A program made the translations under genes and the position numbers. Under the pieces are notes generated by a model. The model made no database searches and was not told the origin of the DNA. It saw only the letters and a program-made list of their open reading frames with translations. A stretch of 64,000 nt of DNA from Sinisalibacter lacisalsi (GTDB taxonomy: Bacteria > Pseudomonadota > Alphaproteobacteria > Rhodobacterales > Rhodobacteraceae), in NCBI RefSeq assembly GCF_014640115.1, contig NZ_BMGI01000001.1, positions 22,501-86,500 of the forward strand, given 5' to 3'. This document shows, piece by piece, positions 1-10,755 of the stretch (its first letter is position 1; the number at the start of each line of letters is the position of its first letter).

Positions 1-374
1 TCCGCTGCGTCGGTGAGGGGGTATTTACGGTTCGGTGCCGGGGGGCGCAAGTGGTTTTTTTCAGAAACATGACATTTTTTCGCCGGGACCCGTTTTTTCA
101 GCCAAAAACATGGGCTTACGCAATCAAATGTCGTTCCGGCCCCGGTTTTGAGCAACAAAGTTTGCCGCGATGCAGCGCGGATTTCCCTGCCCCTCAGGGT
201 TATCCACAGACTCATATGGGGGTGCTTGACCATTTTTTCAAATTTCACCCCTGAATCGGCCCGGATTCCCGGTCGGACCCGGGCGACTCGGCCGATTCCG
301 GCGGGTCGGCGGGGCGATTCACCGGCGAGTCGCGCCGACTCGCGCCGTGAATCGGCCCCGGAACCCCCGATTCA
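1..374. other. Gene-free region with T-runs, DnaA box and GANTC cluster
   Basis: I see no convincing gene here; the short open frames have no family signature. What is visible is organised non-coding DNA. Four T6C runs occur (55-62, 75-81, 93-99, 233-239) in a stretch that is AT-rich for this genome. A perfect DnaA box (TTATCCACA) lies at 200-208, followed at once by a dense set of GANTC methylation sites to 406. AT-rich repeats, a DnaA box and clustered CcrM sites together resemble parts of an alphaproteobacterial replication origin. Only one consensus DnaA box is seen, however, and the usual origin neighbours (hemE, parAB, mnmG) are absent, so this remains a suggestion. Confidence 0.45.
200..208 (+). 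promoter_or_regulatory. Consensus DnaA box
   Basis: TTATCCACA matches the DnaA box consensus TTATNCACA exactly. It is abutted by a GACTC methylation site at 209-213. A single box could be chance or could regulate a neighbour; the surrounding T-runs and GANTC cluster make a replication-linked role worth testing. Confidence 0.5.
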
Positions 375-406
375 TCAGATCGGGCAGCGCACCAGCGGGC
401 GGATTC
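209..406. repeat. Dense GANTC (CcrM site) cluster with palindromic core
   Basis: Eleven GANTC sites start at 209, 253, 264, 285, 294, 316, 327, 337, 349, 369 and 402. Chance would give fewer than one in 200 bp. The core 316-353 is a near-perfect inverted repeat: GATTCAC...GAGTCG faces CGACTC...GTGAATC around a CGC centre, so four sites lie in one potential hairpin. The hairpin sits just beyond the stop codon of the minus-strand aldo/keto reductase but has no T-tract, so it is a poor Rho-independent terminator. CcrM, which methylates GANTC, is encoded at 50426-51520 of this window. Confidence 0.6.
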
Positions 407-1355
407 GCTCCACGTAGACCTCGCGCAGCGCCGCGTGGACCGATTCATCCAGAGGCGGCAGTTCAGAAACCCGGGCATTGCGCGCTGCCTGGTCCGGGCG
501 CGAGACACCAGCGATCACCGAACTCACCGCCTCGTGGTCGAGAATCCAGCGCAAGGCGAAATCGGCGAGGCTCATACCCTCCGGCACGTGCGGACGAATC
601 CAGTCGAGCGCGTCGATCGCCTTGTCCAGTTCGATGCCCGAGAATGTCTCGCCCACCGAGAAGGCCGCGCCATCGGCGTTGTAGTTGCGGTGATCGGTTT
701 CGGGAAAGCGGTGACCCTTCTCGAATTTCCCGGTCAGCACCCCGGAGGCGAGCGGCAGGCGCACGATGATCCCGACGTTTTTCTCCTTCGCCTCGTCGAA
801 GATCTCCCACCCCGCGTCCTGCCGGTAGAGGTTGAAGATCATCTGGAGCGTGGCGAGCCCCGGCCGGGCCAGGCAGAGCCGGGCTTCGGCGATGGTTTCC
901 ACGCTGGCGCCCCAGTTCCTTGTCAGCCCTTCGGCCTTCATCTCTTCCATGATGTCGAAGATCGCGCCCTGCTCCAGCACCGCGGGCGGCACGCAATGGA
1001 GTTGAACGAGATCGAGGCTGTCGACGCCAAGCCGCTCCGCCGAGGCACGCAGGTGATCGCCGATTGCGCCGGCCTCGTATCCATCGGGATAGAGCGCCTC
1101 GGTGCGGCCCACCTTGGTGGCGACGACAGAGCCCTTGCCCGCCCCTTTCAGAAACAACCCCACCTGGGTTTCGCTGCGGCCGGCGCCGTAGACATCCGCG
1201 GTATCATAGAAGGTGATGCCGGCGTCATGCGCGGCCTTCAGCGCGGCCTGCGACGTGTCATCCTCGATCGGGCCGAAATCGCCGCCAAGCTGCCAGCAGC
1301 CCATGCCGATTTCCGAAACCTCGAAGCCGGTCTTTCCGAGAAGACGGGATCTCAT
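375..1355 (-). CDS. Aldo/keto reductase family oxidoreductase
   Basis: A 326-residue NAD(P)H-dependent oxidoreductase of the aldo/keto reductase superfamily, expected to reduce aldehydes or ketones in the cytoplasm. It begins with the family's K-T-G-F-E-V-S-E-I-G-x-G signature. The catalytic tetrad is visible as Asp51, Tyr56, Lys81 and His120 in a TIM-barrel order, with the C-terminal cofactor region (SVIAGVSRP) near residue 285. The length is normal for the single-domain subgroup. An AGGAGGG ribosome binding site stands five bases before the ATG. It is transcribed alone toward the GANTC-rich region. The substrate cannot be told from sequence. Confidence 0.9.
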   Translation of the reverse strand: MRSRLLGKTGFEVSEIGMGCWQLGGDFGPIEDDTSQAALKAAHDAGITFYDTADVYGAGRSETQVGLFLKGAGKGSVVATKVGRTEALYPDGYEAGAIGDHLRASAERLGVDSLDLVQLHCVPPAVLEQGAIFDIMEEMKAEGLTRNWGASVETIAEARLCLARPGLATLQMIFNLYRQDAGWEIFDEAKEKNVGIIVRLPLASGVLTGKFEKGHRFPETDHRNYNADGAAFSVGETFSGIELDKAIDALDWIRPHVPEGMSLADFALRWILDHEAVSSVIAGVSRPDQAARNARVSELPPLDESVHAALREVYVERIRPLVRCPI

Positions 1356-1405
1356 TCTGCCCTCCTTTTCCTATCGGCATCCTAGCTGTGAACACTCACC
1401 TGGTT

Positions 1406-1469
1406 GTTCTTCCGTTTCGGAGTTAGGCTGCAATCGCCAAACTCCAGCCGAGGACCCCGAAGGAAGAAC
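1406..1469. repeat. Nested inverted repeat beside IS remnant
   Basis: An outer arm GTTCTTCC..TTCGG (1406-1420) is complementary to CCGAAGGAAGAAC (1457-1469) apart from a two-base bulge, and encloses a second inverted pair GGAGTT/AACTCC (1419-1424 and 1440-1445). It lies between the aldo/keto reductase start and the transposase remnant. It could be a residual IS end, an operator or an RNA hairpin; there is no T-tract. Confidence 0.4.
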
Positions 1470-1478
1470 AGCCCACAT

Positions 1479-1785
1479 CACAATGCCCGCACCATGCTGC
1501 ACAGTCGAGGACTGATCGCCCTGCGACATCGGGGGGCGCCGCCATCGGTGACCGCCATGGAACCCGCGATATCGGTTCGGACAATCTACAAATGGCTGCA
1601 CCGTTTGCGTGAAGGCGGCAAGCCGCGCGTTCCAATGCCTCGATTGCACCCACCCGCCGCCCGGCCGCTATCGGCGCGACCCCGGCCCGGTGATTTGATC
1701 CATGCCGACACCAGGATAGCCGGACCGGTTCCAGCGCGCCGGCCACCGCGTAACCGGCGGGCGCAAGGACAATCGCAGTGGCGTT
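1479..1785 (+). pseudogene. IS481-family transposase remnant, frameshifted and deleted
   Basis: This fragment reads like an IS481-family transposase with pieces missing. It starts with H-N-A-R-T, as these proteins do, and contains a helix-turn-helix-like stretch (VRTIYKWLHRLREGG). About 60-70 residues that normally follow appear to be lost, because it passes quickly to PGDLIHADTRIAG, the start of the DDE catalytic core (compare the family's PGELIHIDIKKLGR). Near 1715-1735 the frame shifts by one, and GHRVTGGRKDNRSG continues in the next frame, matching the family's GHRITGDR segment. Nothing recognisable follows, so the element is truncated and inactive. The family assignment is from remembered motifs. 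Confidence 0.65.
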
Positions 1786-2146
1786 CCTCGTCCGGGCGCT
1801 GCGGTGGTTGCGCAGCAGGGGTCCGTGCGTCGAGCAGGACATGATCGACAAAGTATCAGCCACTATCTCAGGCCTCTGGGGCAAGGCCCTGCGCTGGCTC
1901 TGAACAGCCTTGCGTGAAGTCACATCCGGCGTCGGCCCGATGCTTTCCGGCACCCCCGGACAAACAACCGCGATATATGGCGCGAGCCTCGCCAGCAGAA
2001 ACGGTGCCCCCGAATTGCCCGGCAATGTCTTGTATTGCGCAACAATGTATAGCATCGTTTCGGAAGATGTTGGGATCCCCATGGCCGCTGTTTCGATCCG
2101 GCGCCGCCGGACGCGGCCCCCTAAATAACCAAGTTGGATCTTTCCC

Positions 2147-3925
2147 GTGACGGCAGACCAGATGGAATACGCGGCACTCTGCAAAGGCGTGCGAGTGCCG
2201 CACTCTCCCTTCCTGACCGAGACTCGCATCGCCCGCATCAGGGAGGAGCGCTATGAGGGGGACGAAATCGCCGGTGCACTCACGGTGGTGCGACGCGGCG
2301 ACCGGGTTCTCGAACTGGGCGCCGGCCTTGGCATTGTCGGTGCAGTGACGGCGAGAAACGCTGCGCCCGAAGCCGTGCTGTCCTTCGAGGCCAACCCCGA
2401 ATTGATCCCACACATCCGCGAGCTCCACCGGATGAACGGCCTCGAAGACACCGTCGAACTGCGCAACCAGGTTCTGGTCTCGGCCATGGAGCGGCCCGAC
2501 ACCGTCACCTTTCACCTGCACAACTCCTTTCTCGGCTCGTCGCTCGCCGAAAACACGTCGCGCAAGACGCGTCCGGTCGACGTGCCGACAGCAGAGTACC
2601 GCGCGGTTCTGGAAGACTTCCGGCCCACCGTTCTGATCATGGATATCGAAGGCGGTGAGCTCGACTTTCTGAAGCATGCCGATCTGTCCGGCATCCGGGC
2701 GGTGGTGGTCGAGTTCCACCCGAAGGTCTACGGCAAGGAGGGCATGCAGGCTTGCAAGCGCATCCTGCGGAACGCCGGTTTCGAGAAGCTTGACGGTCCC
2801 TCGACACGCCTAGTCTGGACGTGCGCCCGCGCGGACCGGGGCGCCTCGCCGCCAGATCCCCTTGGGGGCTGGTCACACGGTCTACGCACAATCACGGGCG
2901 CGATTGTCCAGGCCCCCCGACGCCGCGAGAAATACACGCCGTCCGGCGTCATGGAACAGGACGGTACAGATGTGCCAGACGCCGCGGTCTGGCACGGCAA
3001 GCGGCGAACCCATGAACCCTTCGCCGCGCCGGCTTCGGTCGCGGAGGAGATCCCCGGCACTTGGCTTTGGGGTGGCACGCTCTGGAGCTATTTCGCGCAT
3101 TTCATCGTCGAAAGTTCCGGGCGGCTCTGGGCGCTCGATCATCTCGAAACCCCGCCGGACGGAATCCTCTTCATCCCTCGTCGTGACAGCCAAGACACAG
3201 ACCTCAGCCAGTTCCAGATCGCGTTCTTCCAGGCCCTCGGGATAGATCTTCCCATAAGGGTGGTGACTGACAGCGCCCGGGTTGAAAACCTGGTCGTTCC
3301 TGGTCAGGGTTTCGGTCTCGGCGAGATCAGCGCGGGCACCCCGGCGTTTCGCGATTTCATTCATAATCGCTTCGGAAGCGACGTGGAGCCAGAGGGCAGC
3401 GATAAACTCTATATCTCGCGCAGCCGGCTCGGACCGAACCGCGGCAAGCTCCTGGGTGAAGAACAGATCGAGGAGGCCCTTGCCAGCCAAGGCTACGAAA
3501 TCTTCCATCCGCAACTGCACGATATGCGAACCCAGATCTCCCGCTACAAGGCGGCGCGCAAAGTGGTCGCCGCCGAGGGCTCTGCGTTGCACCTGTTCGC
3601 TTTCGTCGGCCGCGCCGATCAGAAGGTGGCACTGATCCCGCGCCGCCGCTCCGGGGCCACAACCCATATCATCACACACCTCGAGGGCTTTACCGGTGCC
3701 GCGCCGACCGTCCTGAAAGTTCTTCGCGATGTCTGGCAGCCGGTCTCGACCAAGCGCAAACGCCTCGCGGTCGGCGAACCGGACCTACAGCTCCTTCAAG
3801 CCGAGCTTGCCCGCGCCGGGTTCATCGACGAAGGACCAGCCTGGCCGCCGCTGGAACCCGACGCAATCCGAGCCTTCCTTGGCGACGGTTTCGAGGCGAC
3901 AGGCGAAACACTGCTGCCGGGCTGA
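2147..3925 (+). CDS. FkbM methyltransferase / GT61 glycosyltransferase fusion
   Basis: A 592-residue two-domain protein. Residues about 45-225 form a Rossmann methyltransferase of the FkbM family, with the SAM-binding loop VLELGAGLGIVG at 54-65 and the downstream LIMDIEGGE and VEFHP motifs. Residues about 265-545 resemble DUF563/GT61 glycosyltransferases, with WGGTLWSYFAHFIVES, the SRSRLG segment and the late AAEGSALHLFAF block. Such enzymes usually decorate surface polysaccharides, so modification of a capsule or exopolysaccharide is the likely role. The start is uncertain: GTG at 2147 or ATG at 2162, neither with a good ribosome binding site. The gene stands alone next to an IS remnant, which fits an acquired accessory gene. 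Confidence 0.75.
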   Translation: MTADQMEYAALCKGVRVPHSPFLTETRIARIREERYEGDEIAGALTVVRRGDRVLELGAGLGIVGAVTARNAAPEAVLSFEANPELIPHIRELHRMNGLEDTVELRNQVLVSAMERPDTVTFHLHNSFLGSSLAENTSRKTRPVDVPTAEYRAVLEDFRPTVLIMDIEGGELDFLKHADLSGIRAVVVEFHPKVYGKEGMQACKRILRNAGFEKLDGPSTRLVWTCARADRGASPPDPLGGWSHGLRTITGAIVQAPRRREKYTPSGVMEQDGTDVPDAAVWHGKRRTHEPFAAPASVAEEIPGTWLWGGTLWSYFAHFIVESSGRLWALDHLETPPDGILFIPRRDSQDTDLSQFQIAFFQALGIDLPIRVVTDSARVENLVVPGQGFGLGEISAGTPAFRDFIHNRFGSDVEPEGSDKLYISRSRLGPNRGKLLGEEQIEEALASQGYEIFHPQLHDMRTQISRYKAARKVVAAEGSALHLFAFVGRADQKVALIPRRRSGATTHIITHLEGFTGAAPTVLKVLRDVWQPVSTKRKRLAVGEPDLQLLQAELARAGFIDEGPAWPPLEPDAIRAFLGDGFEATGETLLPG

Positions 3926-3957
3926 ACCCGTCCGCCGTCCGCCTGCCCCGCCACGGT

Positions 3958-4575
3958 TCAGGCACGGGCCGACCGGCGCACGACTGGCGGCCGCGGGATC
4001 AGCCTGAGCACGATCAGGATCACGAAAGCGGCGAGATAAACCAGCGGTTCGATCTGCCAGCCCTTGCGCAGCATCACGAAATGCACCGCGCCCAGCACAA
4101 CGGCCGGGTAGACCAGCCAGTGCAGTTGTCGCCACCGCTTGCCGAGTTTGCGCACCGAGGCGTTGTTCGAGGTGGCCGCCAACGGCACGAGCGCGAGGAA
4201 CCCGACCATGCCCACCGTTATATAGGGCCGCTTCACGATATCGGCCCAGATCCGCGCCGGGTCACGGATATCGAGCACCAGCCAGGTCAGGAGGTGCATA
4301 CATATATAGTAGAAGGCGAGAAGCCCGATCATGCGGCGGAAACGGATCAGGTTGATCCCGGCAAAGCGCCGCAACGGGGTGACCGCGAGGCCCAGGAGCA
4401 GGAACTGGAGGCCGAGCAGCCCCAGCCGGTGCTCCAGCGCAGAGATCGGCTCCGCGCCAAGCCCCCCGGTGAGCCCGAGATAGAAATACCAGAAGGGCGG
4501 CAACGCCCCCATGGCGTAGAGAGGCCAGGTCGGCACGCGCCGAAGGCCCGCGTTGATCCGGTCGGAGAGTGACAT
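3958..4575 (-). CDS. msrQ: MsrQ, heme-binding membrane subunit of MsrPQ
   Basis: A 205-residue inner-membrane protein with about six predicted membrane helices and the ferric-reductase-like transmembrane fold. Histidines within helices (for example in YYICMHLLTWLV and in the QLHWLVYPAVVLGAVHF segment) are the likely heme ligands. MsrQ passes electrons from the quinone pool or a flavin reductase to periplasmic MsrP, which repairs oxidised methionines in envelope proteins. Its ATG shares one base with the msrP stop codon (TGATG), so the two are translationally coupled. Length and partner make the call firm. Confidence 0.93.
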   Translation of the reverse strand: MSLSDRINAGLRRVPTWPLYAMGALPPFWYFYLGLTGGLGAEPISALEHRLGLLGLQFLLLGLAVTPLRRFAGINLIRFRRMIGLLAFYYICMHLLTWLVLDIRDPARIWADIVKRPYITVGMVGFLALVPLAATSNNASVRKLGKRWRQLHWLVYPAVVLGAVHFVMLRKGWQIEPLVYLAAFVILIVLRLIPRPPVVRRSARA

Positions 4576-5477
4576 CAGAAGAACCGGCTCAGGTCCATAC
4601 CCGCATAGAGGCTTGCCACTTCCTCGGCGTAACCGTTGAACATCAGCGTGTCGATCCGCGACGCGAAGATGCCGGCACCGACCTCCCGCTCGCTCGCTTG
4701 GCTCCAGCGCGGGTGATCCACTTCCGGGTTCACGTTACTATAGAAGCCGTATTCACGCGGGTTGGCCTTGTTCCAGCTCGTCGGCGGCTCGCTGTCCGTC
4801 AGCGTGATCCGCACGATCGACTTGATCGACTTGAAACCATATTTCCACGGCACCACCAGCCGCAGCGGCGCGCCGTTCTGATTGAGCAGGCTCTCACCGT
4901 AGATACCGGTGGCAACCATGGTGAGCGGGTGCATCGCCTCGTCGAGCCGAAGCCCCTCCACATAGGGCCACTCGAGCACCCGCGAGCGCGTGCCGCGCAT
5001 TTCCTCCGGGCGATAGAGCGTCTCGAAGGCCACGTATTTCGCCGACGGCTGCACGCCGACCTTCTCCAGAAGCGCGCGCAGCTCGAAGCCGTTCCACGGA
5101 ATCACCATCGACCACGCCTCGACGCAGCGGAAACGATAGATCCGCTCCTCGATGTCCATGCCCTTGAGCACGTCGGCGAGATCGTAGCTGCCGGGCCGGT
5201 CCACCAGCCCGTCGATCTGCACGCTCCACGGGTCGGTCGTCATCGCGTCGGCATATCTGGAAGGGTCTTCCTTGCCGGTGCCGAACTCGTAGAAATTGTT
5301 GTAGCTCGTAATGTCTTCGTAAGACGTCGGCTCGCGCTCGATCGGAACGGCCGCCGCGATCGGCCCGGCGATTGCGCCGAACCCCAGCCCGGACGCGCCT
5401 GCGATGATCTGTCGGCGGTTCAGCCAGCTTTGCTTCGGGGTCACGTCGGCCCAGGTCAGTTTGCTCTTGTAAGCCAT
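4575..5477 (-). CDS. msrP: MsrP, periplasmic methionine sulfoxide reductase catalytic subunit
   Basis: A 300-residue molybdopterin enzyme that reduces methionine sulfoxide in periplasmic proteins. I place the start at the ATG preceding AYKSKLTW because a GAGAGGTG ribosome binding site lies just upstream and because a twin-arginine signal ([13 protein letters not shown]) then falls near residue 20. The sulfite-oxidase-type core follows, with the molybdenum-ligating cysteine in [12 protein letters not shown] and the substrate-pocket region [15 protein letters not shown]. It precedes msrQ in a two-gene operon. The frame is open for 23 codons upstream, but those lack signal-peptide character. Confidence 0.93.
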   Translation of the reverse strand: MAYKSKLTWADVTPKQSWLNRRQIIAGASGLGFGAIAGPIAAAVPIEREPTSYEDITSYNNFYEFGTGKEDPSRYADAMTTDPWSVQIDGLVDRPGSYDLADVLKGMDIEERIYRFRCVEAWSMVIPWNGFELRALLEKVGVQPSAKYVAFETLYRPEEMRGTRSRVLEWPYVEGLRLDEAMHPLTMVATGIYGESLLNQNGAPLRLVVPWKYGFKSIKSIVRITLTDSEPPTSWNKANPREYGFYSNVNPEVDHPRWSQASEREVGAGIFASRIDTLMFNGYAEEVASLYAGMDLSRFF

Positions 5478-5542
5478 CTTGCACCTCTCTCCGGTTTGTC
5501 CCCTCCTAGCTGACCTTTCTACGCCCGCCAAAACAACGTGGA

Positions 5543-7036
5543 TCAACTTACCGCGTGCGTGCTGTAACTTGGGTAGAGCTCGTTCATCGGAATCGAGCGG
5601 CCATCGTTCTGCACGATGCGCACGTGCCGCCGCCGCATCTGACGCGGCTCCGACACGCCCACCGAATGCGCGATCGTCTCCACCTCGCCGATCACGCCGG
5701 CGGCGAAATGCGCCACCTTGTCGGCCTTGATCTGCGGCACGAGGCCCTTCTGCAGCCTCGGATTATGGGTCGTGACCCCGGTCGGGCAGGTGTTCCGGTT
5801 GCACTTCAGGGCCTGGATACAGCCGAGCGAGAACATGAAGCCGCGCGCGCTCACCACGAAATCCGCCCCGGCGCAGATCGCCCAGGCCACGTCGCCGGGG
5901 TTCACCAGCTTGCCCGAGGCCACCAGCCGGATGCGCTGGTGCAGCCCGCGCTGGTTGCGCAGATCGGTGATGCGCGGCAAGGCCTCGCGGATCGGCATCC
6001 CCACGAGGTCGATCAGCGGCATCGGCGCCGCGCCGGTGCCGCCCTCGCCGCCGTCGAGGGTGATGAAATCGGGCGCGCTGTCGGGGCCGCGGTGCAGGAT
6101 CAGATCGAAAAACTCGGCGAACGGGTCGACACGCCCCACCACCGTCTTGATCCCCACCGGCTTGCCGGTCACCTCGCGGATATGGCCGATCATGTCGAGC
6201 AAGTCGCCCCAATCGTCGATTTCCTCGTGGCGGTTCGGGCTTTCGCTGGGCAGGCCAACCGGGATGCCCCGGATCGCCGCGATTTCCTCGTCAACCTTCG
6301 CGCCCGGCAGGATGCCGCCCTTGCCGGGCTTGGCCCCCTGCGCAAGCTTGAGCTCGAACATCTTCACCTGAGGATAGGCCGCCACTTCGCGCAGTTTTTC
6401 GTCCGAGAGCTTGCCGTCGGGCCCGCGAACCCCGTATTTCGCCGTGCCGATCTGGTAGACGATGTCGCATCCGCCCTCGAGGTGAAACGGCGAAAGCCCG
6501 CCCTCGCCGGTGTTGAGCCAGACCCCCGCCTTCTTCGCCCCCATCGACAGCGCCCGCACCGCCGGACGCGACAGCGCACCGTAGCTCATGCCGGAGATAT
6601 TGAAGAACGAGGGCGCGGCGTAGGGTTCGCGCGCGGTCGGGCCGATCAGCAGGGGCTCGGTCCTGGCGTATTGATCGCCCAGCGGCGGGAAGGCCGCGTT
6701 CATGAAGATCGGGGTGCCGGGCAGCGAGATGTTGCGGGTGGAGCCGAAGGCGACGGTGTTGTCCTTGCCCTCGGCCGCGCGATAGATCCAGTCGCGCTGG
6801 GCCCGGTTGAACGGCATCTCCTCGCGGTCCATGGCGAAGAAATACTGCCTGAAAAACTCGCCCAACTCGGTGAACAGCCCGCGAAACCGCCCGATCACCG
6901 GATAATTACGCCGCACCGCGTCGGCGGTCTGGATCCGGTCCACGGCATACATGAAGACCGCGGCAACCAGCATGAAGCCGATCGCCAGCACCAAGAGCAG
7001 CGCAAGCAACTCCAGAATCCAGACGGTCGTTCCCAT
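5543..7036 (-). CDS. Membrane-anchored FMN-binding glutamate synthase-like protein
   Basis: A 497-residue protein with one N-terminal membrane helix (residues about 5-32) followed by the FMN/iron-sulfur TIM-barrel of the large glutamate synthase subunit. Seen in sequence: [10 protein letters not shown], the GEGGLSPFH loop, the glycine-rich [13 protein letters not shown], and the cluster cysteines C-x5-C-x4-C in [15 protein letters not shown], which would hold a 3Fe-4S centre. It lacks the amidotransferase domain that makes ammonia from glutamine, so it is not a full GltB. Relatives are often annotated as FMN-binding glutamate synthase family proteins; the true substrate is unknown. It stands 65 bp upstream of msrP on the same strand. 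Confidence 0.85.
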   Translation of the reverse strand: MGTTVWILELLALLLVLAIGFMLVAAVFMYAVDRIQTADAVRRNYPVIGRFRGLFTELGEFFRQYFFAMDREEMPFNRAQRDWIYRAAEGKDNTVAFGSTRNISLPGTPIFMNAAFPPLGDQYARTEPLLIGPTAREPYAAPSFFNISGMSYGALSRPAVRALSMGAKKAGVWLNTGEGGLSPFHLEGGCDIVYQIGTAKYGVRGPDGKLSDEKLREVAAYPQVKMFELKLAQGAKPGKGGILPGAKVDEEIAAIRGIPVGLPSESPNRHEEIDDWGDLLDMIGHIREVTGKPVGIKTVVGRVDPFAEFFDLILHRGPDSAPDFITLDGGEGGTGAAPMPLIDLVGMPIREALPRITDLRNQRGLHQRIRLVASGKLVNPGDVAWAICAGADFVVSARGFMFSLGCIQALKCNRNTCPTGVTTHNPRLQKGLVPQIKADKVAHFAAGVIGEVETIAHSVGVSEPRQMRRRHVRIVQNDGRSIPMNELYPSYSTHAVS

Positions 7037-7121
7037 GAGCGTTCCTCCCGGTTTGGGGGATCATAGGCGATCCGCGCCGTTCCGAAAGGGATTGCGGCTC
7101 ACCAGCGGGGAAAATCGGCGT

Positions 7122-7153
7122 GAAAAAGGGCGGGGCGATGCCCCGCCCTTTCA
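7122..7153 (-). terminator. Rho-independent terminator of clpB
   Basis: On the minus strand, AAAGGGCGGGGC, a three-base ATC loop and GCCCCGCCCTTTTT form a long perfect stem ending in a T-tract, 17 bases beyond the clpB stop codon. Confidence 0.85.
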
Positions 7154-7169
7154 CGTCCTGATGCCTGGC

Positions 7170-9785
<2,616 letters not shown>

Positions 9786-9859
9786 CTTTCTCTCCTTTTC
9801 AAAGCGCCCAATTCGCGAATGCCCGCTCAGCGGCACATCCTGTCTGGGCCTCGCACTTC

Positions 9860-9888
9860 AGATGGGTTCAGGGGGGAAGTTCCGCAAG
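9860..9888 (-). promoter_or_regulatory. Heat-shock (RpoH) promoter of clpB
   Basis: Read on the minus strand, CTTGCGG (9888-9882) and ACCCATCT (9867-9860) are separated by 14 bases. This fits the sigma-32 pattern CTTGAAA-N11-15-CCCCATNT with mismatches only outside the key bases. It lies about 75 bases upstream of the clpB start codon. Confidence 0.65.
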
Positions 9889-10056
9889 ATCAGCGCCTTG
9901 AAGAATCTCCTTCCGGGTCCTCCTCGAAATCACGGCGAAAAGAACCGCATGCCTGCCGGGTCTCGTTGACAGACAACAGCGAACCGCCTGCGGGGCCCGC
10001 CTTGCCGCTCGCGCAGGCTCAGCCTATCAAGGGGTAAAATCCGCAGGAGTGCCGCA

Positions 10057-10746
10057 ATGACCGATGACCGCCTGATCGTCGCCCTCGACGTGCCCAATGC
10101 CCTCGAAGGGCTGCAAATGGCGCAAAGGCTGGGCGATAGCTGCCAGTTCTACAAGATCGGCCTCGGCATGCTCACCGGCGGCGGGCTGGCGCTGGCCCGT
10201 GAGCTGATCGACGAGATGGACAAGCGCGTGTTTCTCGACATGAAGCTGTTCGACATCGGCAACACCGTCGAATCCGCCGTGCGCGGGCTCGCGCAATACG
10301 GGCTCGATTTTCTCACCGTGCACGGCGACCCCCACGTGGTGCGCGCCGCCGGCGAAGGAAAGGGCGGGTCCGACCTGCGCATCCTCGCGGTCACGATCCT
10401 CACCTCGCTCGACCGGGCCGACCTCGACGCCGCCCTCATCAAGCCGGGCGACATTCAGGAACTGGTGGCCGAGCGCGCCCGGCGCGCCTTCGAAGCCGGG
10501 GCCGACGGCGTGATCGCGAGCCCGCTGGAAGCCGCGCTGATCCGCGCCCTGCCCGAGGCCGCGGGCCGCCTCATCGTCACCCCCGGCGTGCGTCCGGCCG
10601 GCGCGGCGATGGGAGACCAGAAACGGGTGATGACACCCGGCGAGGCGATCCGCGCAGGCGCCGACCATATCGTCGTCGGCCGCCCGATCATCCGTGCCGA
10701 CGACCCGCGCGGCGCGGCCGAAGCGGTGCTCGCCGAAATTCCCTGA
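10057..10746 (+). CDS. pyrF: Orotidine 5'-phosphate decarboxylase
   Basis: A 229-residue enzyme for the last step of UMP synthesis: decarboxylation of OMP. The catalytic Asp-Lys-Asp arrangement is visible in FLDMKLFDIGNTV (about residues 57-69), and the phosphate-binding end of the barrel appears as VTPGVRP and IVVGRPI. A CAGGAG ribosome binding site sits upstream of the ATG at 10057. It is transcribed divergently from clpB and followed by a dispersed repeat whose palindrome could end transcription. Length and motifs are typical of the bacterial type I enzyme. Confidence 0.97.
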   Translation: MTDDRLIVALDVPNALEGLQMAQRLGDSCQFYKIGLGMLTGGGLALARELIDEMDKRVFLDMKLFDIGNTVESAVRGLAQYGLDFLTVHGDPHVVRAAGEGKGGSDLRILAVTILTSLDRADLDAALIKPGDIQELVAERARRAFEAGADGVIASPLEAALIRALPEAAGRLIVTPGVRPAGAAMGDQKRVMTPGEAIRAGADHIVVGRPIIRADDPRGAAEAVLAEIP

Positions 10747-10755
10747 CATCCAGGA

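Larger units (their letters stand above)
1356..2146. other. Intergenic region with IS remnant
   Basis: About 790 bp between two divergently transcribed genes. It holds an inverted repeat (1406-1469) and a decayed transposase fragment (1479-1785), described separately. From 1786 to 2146 I see no gene, tRNA or strong hairpin; several short frames cross it on both strands without recognisable similarity. The stretch probably serves as leader for the gene starting at 2147, though no clear promoter could be picked out. Confidence 0.5.
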
